This document shows, in pieces, positions 1 to 9,624 of a DNA stretch of 64,000 nucleotides. The DNA is taken from NCBI RefSeq assembly GCF_000204055.1, contig NW_006768798.1, forward strand, positions 727,306 through 791,305, read 5' to 3'. The notes beneath the pieces are model-generated. The model was not told the DNA's origin and made no database searches. It saw only the letters and a program-made list of their open reading frames with translations. Within the stretch, counting starts at the first letter, position 1. Each line of letters starts with the position of its first letter. The stretch comes from Melampsora larici-populina 98AG31. Taxonomy: Eukaryota; Basidiomycota; Pucciniomycetes; Pucciniales; Melampsoraceae. The translations under genes and the position numbers were made by a program.

Positions 1-476
1 AATGGATGGTCGGATTGAAATAATGAAGAAAAAATCTAGAATCTAGAATTCGATAAAGGGGAGGAAAGGTCAGAAATAGAACTGATCAAAGGTATGTCTT
101 TTATACCTATCAAGTTTGAACTTACTTGGTGATATCGATCCGGCCATTTCTGTTCTTGAGGACCCTTCTTCCCATTGATTGGTGGGGGAGAGAGTTAGAA
201 AATGATCTCGTGATCATTTGAGGGTGGTGAATTGTAAATTCAGTCGGTTGAGTGAGTATGGAGTCAGAATGTCTTCTTGGGCACAGGTCAGAGGGAATGG
301 ATACTACTTACATGTATGGGCGTGTGGGCGTGGCGGCCATGGGGTTATACAGGTCATAGCGCTCGCTATGTGTGCCACTATGACCGTGGACATGCTACAT
401 CTAAGCCCGAGCGTTGCACATGACCCACTACAGGAAATTTTGGTTTCCAAATAGGGCTGTGCACCAGCCACTACGA

Positions 477-535
477 CCGCACCCCCTATTTTCAGTGGAA
501 GTCCCGCAGCGCTTCCACTATCTATGGCGGTGCGG
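477..535. repeat. Imperfect hairpin near the hAT left end
   Basis: Arms 477-501 and 512-535 pair around a 10-nt loop (CCGCACC...AGTGGAAG against CTTCCACT...GGTGCGG). It sits 26 bp inside the presumed left terminus of the hAT element and is probably a subterminal structure of that transposon. Confidence 0.55.
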
Positions 536-636
536 TTTCGACGTTGTTGAGAAGCATGTCACGCGCAGCTGGTAGAAGTTGATTATGATCGTATTTTTCC
601 TGGACCTAAAGCAAGAAAGTGTTATTGATGTTAAAA

Positions 637-2347
637 TCACATTTGGGAGTTGTGAAGATGAGCAGTACATAGAAGGAACTGCACCTTCATCAAGCCCTCG
701 ATAACAACTGTATAGATGGGAATTACGTCTTGCATTGTTGGGAACCTTCTTTTACACAACAAATCTGTAGCCTCACTGAGGGGTTCAAGAAAGTCGCACA
801 TTTGTTGAACATAGTCCCACTCAAGTGGGGTCAGAGCAAACTTGGTGGCTTCTGTACGTTCGCAATACCTCATACAGGCTACTTTGAGTCAAAGAGCTCG
901 TTTGAGCATGAAATACAATGAGTTCCATCGTGTTGGAACATCAACAGACAGCCTGTCAATGCGATCGGTTTTGTTGACAGTTTCTTGCTCATCCGGGTTT
1001 TTGTGTGTCTTGAACTGGAAGAATTGAAGGGCTTCATCTTGTGCAGCGATGTCTTCTGTGTCATCAGTGAGGTTGGTATCAGAAGTGGCGTCAAGGGACC
1101 GAATAAGGCCTACAACACTTGCGAAAGCTTGACTACGTTGAGGAGTCTTTCGTGTGTATATGGCTAGCCCATGAACACGTGCGTAGATTGTACTTAGATC
1201 AACTGAAGCATTGTCGGGGGGGTCAACAATCATAGCTAATGTTGGAGGAACATGGTCTTCATCCAGATCCGAATCATCTCCAAATACCTTAAGGCCCTCC
1301 TTCGCAGCTAAATTGATTACGTGACCACAGCATCCAAGCAGCTGGTCCTCTTCAAATTCAATATCAGGCTCTTCCAAAAGCAAACGTCCTATCGTTTTGT
1401 TAACACTTGCATTGTCCGCAGTCAAGGCAGAGATCTTTGAACAACAATTGTATCTTCTCAGATACTTGAGAATTAGTTCGGTGAAATTTTCACCATCATG
1501 GGCACCTGTGGTCAAGTAAGAAAACAGTTTGATCAAATGTCAATTGATAAAACAGAATCACATAAGTGTTGTAAGACTAAACTTCGATTTGCGGCATTCC
1601 AATCACCACATCCATTAATTTCCAATCTTTTGAGATATAATGACCCGTAATCCCCAAAAACCCATGATTATTTGGCGAGGTCCAAGCGTCTTGGGTGAAG
1701 GCCACATAGGACGCTTCAGCAAAACATACATCCTTTATGTAGTTTTCAAAATTCTGATAGACCTTTCTACAGTGCTGAGCAATTGAATGACGCTGTACAA
1801 GCATGCTGCCTATTTGAGGATTTGCAAGTAGAAGAAGCTTTCTGAAAGACAACCTATTGACAATAGCGTAAGGAAGGTCACAGTCGGCTATAAAATAGGA
1901 AATTGCTGTTTTTAAAGTTTGAATGTTGAGTGTATCAACTGGTTCGGCCTTGAATTTCTTCAAGAATCCATCAAGACTAGATTGATTGCTTAAGTTTTCA
2001 CTATGTTCAGTAATATTGTGACCTTCTAAATGAGTCTTCATTGACTTTGTACTTCCCGTGGCATCCTCTTTCATCTTCGCACCACATTCCTTGCCAGTAA
2101 TAGGGTCAGAGAAGTTACATCGGTTATAGCCTTCTCCTCGTTTTGATCCGGGGAACTTTGTGAAGTGTGACCAAACAAACCTGACTCGGCCACGTTTACG
2201 TCCTTCAACTATAGTAGATTCATCGCCTGGTTGATCAACAATAGGAAGAGCCGGGGTTGATGCTGCAGCAGAGGTACCAGATGACATGACGATAAGGGAA
2301 ATTGAGCAACAGTAGGCAATAGCCTGTCTATGGAGTTTAGAAATCAA
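637..2347 (-). pseudogene. hAT transposase with BED zinc finger, truncated and interrupted
   Basis: The first exon (2347 down to 1577, 256 aa) has a BED-type zinc-finger region around residues 55-110 (FVWSHFTKF, then YNRCNF and TKSMKTHLEGH). It then has the hAT catalytic-core start AFTQDAWTSPNNHGFLGI. After a probable 40-bp intron (1537-1576) the second part (1536-889) carries ALTADNASVN, CCGHVINLAAKEGL and RWNSLYFML, all standard hAT core motifs. An in-frame TGA at 889-891 breaks the frame, which then continues unshifted to 637 (LTPLEWDYVQQMCDFLEPLSE). The C-terminal hATC dimerisation region is absent, because only about 190 bp remain before the presumed end. This copy is defective. Confidence 0.85.
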
Positions 2348-2540
2348 TTGATTATTGATTTTGTTTTTGCTTTTTCAATCAAACTTGTACCAATGTCTCC
2401 ATTATAATGTGATGAATCAGGATGAATCTCACATGGAAGGCAGAAGTGACATCACTTGGCACTCCTATGACATATTTCAAACTCGACAGGATACTTGAAT
2501 TCTACTACAACAGCTTCAAGAAGGCACAACACTAAAACTC

Positions 2541-2760
2541 AGCTTCGGGGCCCCGCGGGCTGACCGCGGGCCCCGAAGCCTTCCGGGTACCCTAGGGTAG
2601 TAGGGTCGAGCTTTGGGATGCTCCCAGCCTCTCGGAGAGTGGGCGGGTAGGGCTCGGGTAGGGCTAGGGTTGACAGCCTGCCTTTCAGGCTCGGGGTCGG
2701 GATCGCTATTACCCGCGATTTTGGGCTTGGGGCTCAGGTTGAGATGTTGGAAATGTCCGT
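2541..2760. repeat. GC-rich subterminal region with a strong hairpin
   Basis: 2542-2558 and 2564-2579 form a 16-bp GC-only-rich stem (CTTCGGGGC...GCCCCGAAG) with one bulged C and a 5-nt loop. It is followed by degenerate repeats of GGGTAG, GGGCTCGGG and TAGGGCTAGGG to about 2760. The composition contrasts sharply with the AT-rich surroundings. I read it as the promoter-side subterminal region of the hAT element, as it lies just upstream of the transposase start on the minus strand. Confidence 0.5.
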
Positions 2761-2876
2761 TTGGAAATTTCAACAAAGGTATTCCGGTGGTATACTTTTC
2801 GGACCTTTTGTTTCCGACTGTATTTCTTACATACATTCCAAACAGAAGATTGTATGTAAATCGGCGGGGTTAATTT

Positions 2877-3897
2877 CGTAGTTAATCTGGCCTAGGCAAC
2901 GTTTTATCTCATTTCTGACCAATTTACTTTTACTTTTCTCGTTACACTAAACTTGTCCCTGTTTTAGTTATAACTGACATAATGAGCAAACCTAGAACTG
3001 GACTAGTGACTATGTACTTGATGGCGTGTTAGCAGAGATGGATAATGAAATGGCTGAGACATAGAGATATTGTAGCGTGAACTGTGTGATGTTTTTGTAG
3101 GCCCTTATAAGACTTCTTCTTGTATAAATAGCGTCTTTTGTAGCCTTGTATTTCTTTTTCTCACTCACTCTTTCTCGCTACTTCTCATTTTTTCCACAAC
3201 CTTCCTAACCATCTTCGCCAACCTTCGCATTGTCAGGTGTGTATTCTTTCGCTTGTTGTGATTAGTATCCAACAAAGCTCTTTAACTTACACTAGCGCTA
3301 TTAGGTCTGCCTCTTGTCTTTTCTCTATTTTTTCCTTTTTCACTTTTTCTCTTTTATGTTGCTTGTGAATGAAAATAACTCACTCTTTCTCGCTACTTCT
3401 CCTTTTGTCCACAACCTTCCTAACACTGGGCAAATGTAGTATTTTTCCCAAGTGAAAAATGATTGACCTGAAGGACAAACAAAATTGAAAAAGGTGGAAT
3501 TCTGCATTCATTCTTCATGTGCATTAACACTGCATTTTTCTGCATTGATGCTGCATTTTTTTTCATTAATGGTGCATTAATGGTGCATTTTTATGCATTA
3601 ACATAGCATTTTTAATCATTTTTGACATTAATTCTAATCATTTTGCATAGCCGAAAAATACTACATCTGTGCAGTGTAACCATCTTCGCCAACCTTCGCA
3701 TCGTCAGGTGTGTATTCTTTCGCTTGTTGTGATTAGTATCCAACAAAGATCTTTAACTTACACTAGCGCTATTAGGTGTGTATTCTTTCGCTTGTTGTGA
3801 TTAGTATCCAACAAAGCTCTTTAACTTACACTAGCGCTATTAGCCATATTTTTGGGTTTTGCCCATTTTTGCCCGTCCACAGACTTAGGTGCATACA
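2877..3897 (+). repeat. 5' LTR of copia element
   Basis: Starts CGTAGTTAATCTGG (the 3' copy starts TGTAGTTAATCTGG, so the terminal T has mutated) and ends GGTGCATACA. It contains TATAAATAG at about 3125 as a probable promoter. It has two copies of a roughly 215-bp internal unit plus one short unit, and is interrupted by a 253-bp MITE at 3424-3676. Confidence 0.9.
3424..3676. mobile_element. 253-bp CACTA-like MITE inside the 5' LTR
   Basis: Terminal inverted repeats of 24 bp start CACTGGGCAAATGTAGTA on the left and, read inward on the other strand, CACTGCACAGATGTAGTA on the right. The element is flanked by a 3-bp duplication TAA (3421-3423 and 3677-3679). The sister LTR has the uninterrupted site CCTAACCATC at about 8444, so the empty site proves the boundaries. 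CACT ends with a 3-bp duplication suggest the CACTA/EnSpm group. TAA would also suit PIF/Harbinger, so superfamily is less certain than the insertion itself. The interior is rich in TGCATTAA words. Confidence 0.85.
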
Positions 3898-4025
3898 AAA
3901 CATTATCAGTACTCTAACCTATGTCAACTGATCAGACCTCAATATCAAACGCACCTTAAACCAAACAGACATCATCATCAGAAACAACTTCAACCAAAAC
4001 CTTACAAACTTACAAAGCGACTTCG

Positions 4026-4800
4026 GTGATGGATCCACTTGCCTCTGCGACGACTGCGCTAGCCGCGGCTCCTGCTGCAATTTGGATGCAACTGACTGAT
4101 AAGAACTATAATGTTTGGACTACTTGGATGGAGAGTGAAATGGACAATTTAAATATATTTAGTGTGACGGATGGGTCTTATGTTCTGCAGGACAACGCAC
4201 CAGCCGACAAACTTGTCACCTATGCGAAATTAGAACGAAAGGCTTATGATTTCATTGTCCGACATTTGGATGAGAACAATTTAGCTTTAGCTACTCAATT
4301 CTCTAGCAAGACAGGAACGTCAAAAACGGGTGCGGGACTTTGGAAACACCTTAAAGATAAATACATGCCGAACAATGTATTTCATCAGACTCATATCTTA
4401 CACACTTTTCTTCACATCAAGTATACGACTTCTGTTCAATTCTGCAGTGAAGTTAGAACCTCACTTGCTACTCTTTCTCGTGTTGGTCTTGAAATTCCGG
4501 AACGTGTCCTCATTGTTTTAATTCTTGCACGTCTCCCTTGCTCGATGGAATCTTTCATTCGGGTTGTTTCTCACTCCATGACTTCGAAAACCGATGTTAA
4601 TTTTGTCTCAAATCGTCTTGAACAAGACGCTCATCAACAAGCCACTATGGACGACGAATCAGCGCCAATTGCTATGATATCCACCGGCAACAAAAACCCC
4701 GGTCATATTTGTACTCATTGCAAGCGTCCTGGTCACTTGGAACCAAGATGTTGGGTCGCTCGTCCTGAGCTTAAGCCAACCTACGCTCGTGGTCCGTGGA
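4026..4800 (+). pseudogene. copia Gag with zinc knuckle
   Basis: The ATG at 4026 opens a frame with the Gag core (WKHLKDKYMPNNVFHQTHIL near residue 110) and a CX2CX4HX4C zinc knuckle (CTHCKRPGHLEPRC, residues about 234-247) that packages element RNA. The frame then loses sense soon after the knuckle, and the protease-integrase frame continues one base on (+1 relative). Most copia elements use a single gag-pol frame, so an indel near 4780-4800 is the simplest explanation. A programmed shift cannot be excluded. Confidence 0.85.
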
Positions 4801-7800
4801 AAGAAGACTACCGCTGCTGTAGCTACACCAGCTTTACCAGTGGCTTCTTCATCTTCTGTCACGCCTTCTGGTCCTGTTTCAACTGCTATGTATGCTGGCA
4901 TGGATTTGGATACCCCATTGTCAGCCCAATCCTATTTACACTCAACTACCGCTCTCAATGTTTCACTTACGCCTGTGTCTACTCTTCTCAATTCAGGTTG
5001 TTCTGATGTAATGTTCGCAAGCAGAGAATCCTTCTCTTCTTACTCGGACTTTATCTGTAACATCAACATTGGAGAAGTTGGAAGAACTGTTCAAGCAGTT
5101 GGAAAAGGGGTTGTCACTGTTCAAGGCGCTGGTGGAACTGTTATTTTTGAAAATGCACTTCACGTTCCTGTACTCCCTTACAATCTTATTCCACTTTCAC
5201 TTTTATGGCAAAAGGGTTCTCAAATTTTGTATCATGGAAACGATACTTTTACTGTTATTTGTGGCGACAAACTTGTATTTGATGGACTTGTTAAAAACCG
5301 TCTACTTTTTCCGAACATTTCTATTATTCAATTTCCTTCCAATAATAACTCCTCTTTTTCATTCAACTTATGGCATGATCGCCTTGGACATATCAATCAT
5401 GATTACCTAAATTCAACTGCTTCTCACACTGATGGAATTGATAAGATCCCTGGTAAGGATTTCTGCGATTCATGTGCTATCAGTCGATCTACTCGTGTTC
5501 CTTTTTCTGGAAAAATTCCTTGTCCCAGCAATCCTCTTGACGTCATTCACACTGATCTCTCTGGCCGCATCAACCCTCCAACTCCATCTGGCTTTGAATA
5601 CTTTATGAAGCTTACTGATGGCCACTCTTCTTATCGCTGGATTTATCTTTTACGCTTCAAGAATGAAGCCCTTGATAAATTCAAAGAATGGAAACTTCAG
5701 GTTGAACGTACCACTGGTCGTGTCGTTAAGAAACTAGTCAGCGACGGAGGTGGGGAATTTGTGAACAATCTTTTTGGTGATTATCTTAAAAATGAAGGTA
5801 TCACTCACGACATCACTGCATCTCATACGCCTCAACAAAACCCTTTCTCTGAACGAGGAAATCGGACAACAAATGAGAAAGCCCAAACCATGTTACATTG
5901 TGCATCTATGCCAGCTTTTATGTGGGGCGCCGCTGTCATCACAGCAGTCTATCTTGAGAACCGCACTGTTTCCAAATCTTGTGATGGTTTGACACCCTAC
6001 GAGGCTTTTCACGGTTCTATCCCTTCTGTCGGCCACATCAGGATTTTTGGGTGTGCTGCGTTTCGACATCTTACTCATGGAAGGGAAGGGAAGTTCGGAC
6101 CCCGTGCCGAGAAACTAGTTCTGGTGGGGTTTGTAGAAGGCACCAAAAACTATCGGCTTTATGATCCCTTGTCCGGAGCTATTTTAACATCTCATGATGT
6201 AAGATTCAACAAGTCTGAATTTCCTTTTCTATCTCTTTCAAAAGACCCATCTACTGCTGTTGTTCCATTCACTGAAGAAGCTATTCTCGGTCGCGAACCC
6301 GTACGCGTTCGACTTCACCGTCCTGATCTTGCCAAAGAATTACGACAAGACCATACTCAAATGACGGCTACTGCACTAATTTCCATTATTGGCAACTCCA
6401 TTGACGATTCCGCCAATCTTTCAACCCTTGATCTTGAACCGAATCCGCCTACTTATGCGAAAGCTCTTCTTACTCCACACTCTACTAAATGGAGGCAAGC
6501 TACCTTTGAAGAATTTGACTCATTTGCTGCGAATCATGTTTTTGAAATAGTCGATGTTCTACCCAATGGTCACAAACCTATATCTACTCGTTTTGTTTAC
6601 ACACGAAAGTTTGATGACTCTGGTTTTTTGAACAAATTTAAAGCCCGTTGTGTTGCTCGTGGATATCTTCAAGAAGAAGGCAAGGACTTTGAGGAAACTT
6701 TCTCCCCTACTGGCCGCCTTGCGACTCTTCGTGCACTTTTTGGCCATGCAGCTGTTGAAGATCTTGAAATCCATCAAGCTGATTTCATTACTGCTTTTTT
6801 GAATTCTGAACTCGGAGAAGGAGAAGTCGTCCACATCTGAATACCGGATGGATTTGTTGACTGGATCAAACAACTCCCAGATTTATCTCCTTTTCATCAA
6901 TGGTTACCGGCTCTTCTTTCCCGTTGTGGATCACTTTGGCTTAAACTTCTACGTTCCTTATATGGATTGAAACAAGCTTCTCGCAGTTGGTATCTCACGA
7001 TCAAGGCCTGGTACTATAAACACGGATTTGTTGTTAGTAATGCTGATGCCTACTTGTTCATTTACTGTGGTAAAAAGGGTGATAGAATTCTTATTTACAT
7101 GTGGGTAGATGACATTGTCATAGTTGGAAAGAACATTGGTTGGGTACTGGACGCCTTGAAAGCTGATTATTGCATTAAGGATTTAGGCCCTGTGAAGAAC
7201 ATGCTTGGTATGCAAATTAAGCGAAACCGGGAAACGAAAACTCTTGCTATCTGTCAATCAAAATATATCAATGAACTACTTAAAGTTTATGGGATGGAAG
7301 ACTGCAAACACTTAGGACTCCACTTCAATCCAATTTACCTATTCTGCCTGGCACTGACGATGAAGTCTTGGAATTTAGAGCCAGTGGACTCAATTATCGA
7401 CGTGCTATTGGTTCCCTCAACTATCTATCTCAATGTACGTGACCCGATCTTTCTCACCCAGTTAGCCTATTATCTCAATTTTTGGAAAAACCAACTATGG
7501 CGCACTGGGGACATTTCAAACGGGTCCTTCGATATTTGCGTGGCACTAGCACATTATGTCTTACTTATGGTATTCAACCTGTAAATGAAACTCTCTTAAA
7601 AATTCAACCTGATCTTACCGGACAACCTGTTGCTTTCTCAGACTCCAATTGGGATGGATGCACAATTACCTGACGGTCAACCTCTGGTTACACATTTATC
7701 TTTAAAGGAGGTGCTGTTAGTTGGCGCTGCAAGAAACAACCAACTGTTGCACTTTCTTCTACCGAAGCTGAATACAAAGGTTTCCTTGATGCTGGACAAG

Positions 7801-8126
7801 AAGGAATGTGGGTTCGTAGGTTAATGGCTGATTTTGGATATGATCAACTGGTTTCAACTACTCTTTTCGGAGACAATCAAGGGTCAATAGCCCTGTCTTG
7901 TAACCCTGTATTTCACAGTCGCACTAAGCACATTGAAATCCATTTTCACTGGATACGTGAGAAAATTCAGGACAACATTATTGATATCAAATTTTGTTCT
8001 ACGAATGATATGATTGCTGATATACTCACCAAATCTCTCGACAAGTCTAAACTTCAACAATTCCAACGAGATCTTGGATTGATTGAGGACAGCAGTTTAG
8101 CTAATGAGGGGGGGTTTTGTAGTTAA
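4789..8126 (+). pseudogene. copia Pol: protease, integrase, RT, RNase H (interrupted)
   Basis: Domains in order: protease (LLNSGCSDVMF at about 4990, where the catalytic Asp of DSG is replaced by Asn), GAG-pre-integrase (WHDRLGHINHDYL), zinc motif (CDSCAISRST), integrase core Asp/Asp/Glu (HTDLSG, SDGGGEF, NPFSERGNRT), reverse transcriptase (KFKARCVARGYLQ, HQADFITAFLNSEL, then YMWVDDIVIVG) and RNase H (AFSDSNWDG, ALSSTEAEYKG, FGDNQGSIAL, KHIEIHFHWIRE). TGA stops at 6838 and 7671 are in frame, and frame changes lie near 7310, 7660 and 7800. It is nonfunctional as it stands. Confidence 0.92.
8105..8114 (+). other. Polypurine tract of the copia element
   Basis: GAGGGGGGG lies 3-4 bases upstream of the 3' LTR start, the position where plus-strand DNA synthesis is primed. 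Confidence 0.8.
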
Positions 8127-9093
8127 TCTGGCCTAGGCAACATTTTATCTCATTTCTGACCAGATTACTTTTACTTTTCTCGTTACACTAAACTTGTCCC
8201 TGTTTTAGTTATAACTGACATAATGAGCAAACCTAGAACTGGACTAGTGACTATGTACTTGATGGCGTGTTAGCAGAGATGGATAATGAAATGGCTGAGA
8301 CATAGAGATATTGTAGCGTGAACTGTGTGATGTTTTTGTAGGCCCTTATAAGACTTCTTGTATAAATAGCGTCTTTTGTAGCCTTGTATTTCTTTTTCTC
8401 ACTCACTCTTTCTCGCTACTTCTCATTTTGTCCACAACCTTCCTAACCATCTTCGACAACCTTCGCATCGTCAGGTGTGTATTCTTTCGCTTGTTGTGAT
8501 TAGTATCCAACAAAGCTCTTTAACTTACACTAGCGCTATTAGGTCTGCCTCTTGACTTTTCTCTATTTTTTCCTTTTTCACTTTTTCTCTTTTATGTTGC
8601 TTGTGAATGAAAATAACTCACTCTTTCTCGCTACTTCTCCTTTTGTCCACAACCTTCCTAACCATCTTCGCCAACCTTCGCATCGTCAGGTGTGTATTCT
8701 TTCGCTTGTTGTGATTAGTATCCAACAAAGCTCTTTAACTTACACTAGCGCTATTAGGTCTGCCTCTTGTCTTTTCTCTATTTTTCCTTTTTCACTTTTT
8801 CTCTTTTATGTTGCTCGTGAATGAAAATAACTCACTCTTTCTTGCTACTTCTCATTTTGTCCACAACCTTCCTAACCATCTTCGCCAACCTTCGCATCGT
8901 CAGGTGTGTATTCTTTCGCTTGTTGTGATTAGTATCCAACAAAGCTCTTTAACTTACACTAGCGCTATTAGGTGTGTATTCTTTCGCTTGTTGTGATTAG
9001 TATCCAACAAAGCTCTTTAACTTACACTAGCGCTATTAGCCATATTTTTGGTTTTTGCCCATTTTTGCCCGTCCACAGACTTAGGTGCATACG
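8118..9093 (+). repeat. 3' LTR of copia element
   Basis: Starts TGTAGTTAATCTGG and ends GGTGCATACG. It has the same promoter-like TATAAATAG (about 8361) as the 5' copy. It holds three copies of the roughly 215-bp internal unit (starting near 8398, 8617 and 8829) and one short 75-bp unit, against two plus one in the 5' LTR. The short open frames in 8552-9196 are products of this tandem structure, not genes. Confidence 0.9.
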
Positions 9094-9624
9094 AAAGTTA
9101 ATACACTTTTGCAATCTTCACGATTTGCGAACTTTAACCATCTCAAAATCGACATCGCAAAATTCTCACGCCCCCTATAGTATTTCAATGATGTAAAACG
9201 AAAATACCTAGAATTTTTATAATTGATATGGATGAATCTTTTTAGAATAGTAATTTTTTCAATGAGGAAAAGGCAATAGAGAGATCAGAAGGATAACAAG
9301 TCTTGAACCATTGCTGAGCAAAGATCCTTCTATACAGATGATGATTTCGATATCGCTAATGATCTCACTAAGATGTGGACGGCTAAGCCCACTCCAATTG
9401 ATCCTTGCATCAATACCCAGTACTGATTTCAACTCTTCAGAATAAATAAAATGATGATGGCACCAAGAATCGAGCATAATCAGCGGCGCTATGCCATGGG
9501 TTCATATGCATTCACCCCTAGAGACTCTCAGAGAGAATTAAAACCTTTATAAACTATATAGCATATGTAGTAACATTTGATAGCTTCACAAGGAACAACA
9601 CTTGGATCGAGCAGAGGTTTCTTG
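9094..9624. other. Spacer downstream of the GH47 gene
   Basis: AT-rich DNA with no recognisable coding frame or repeat. It probably holds the 3' UTR of the minus-strand mannosidase gene. Confidence 0.5.

Larger units (their letters stand above)
451..2876 (-). mobile_element. Decayed hAT DNA transposon
   Basis: The element is defined by a broken hAT transposase on the minus strand (637-2347). It is flanked on the left by TAGGGCTGTGCACC at 451, which resembles the ends of many hAT elements, and on the right by GC-rich DNA (2541-2760) with repeated GGGTAG and CTCGGG words. Such subterminal repeats are typical of hAT elements. No matching inverted end or 8-bp target duplication was found on the right. 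The right end may have been lost where the copia LTR begins at 2877. The limits are therefore approximate, the superfamily call firm. Confidence 0.6.
2877..9093 (+). mobile_element. Ty1/copia LTR retrotransposon, degenerate
   Basis: Two related direct repeats (2877-3897 and 8118-9093) flank a gag-pol region in the order gag, protease, integrase, reverse transcriptase, RNase H, which is the copia order. A purine tract GAGGGGGGG directly precedes the 3' LTR. The LTRs differ by point changes, repeat-unit number and a MITE insertion, and the coding region has two stops and several frameshifts. The element is old and inactive. No 5-bp target duplication is visible: the flanks read AATTT on the left and AAAGT on the right. 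Confidence 0.92.

Noticed and set aside
2640..2670. TAGGG-like words suggesting a telomere remnant
   Set aside because: The words are irregular, mixed with CTCGGG, and confined to the hAT subterminal region; there is no tandem TTAGGG array.
2872..9098. Target-site duplication of the copia element
   Set aside because: The five bases before 2877 (AATTT) and after 9093 (AAAGT) do not match, so I do not claim one.
8552..9196. Repeated short open frames with the same peptide
   Set aside because: They are products of the tandem units in the copia 3' LTR.
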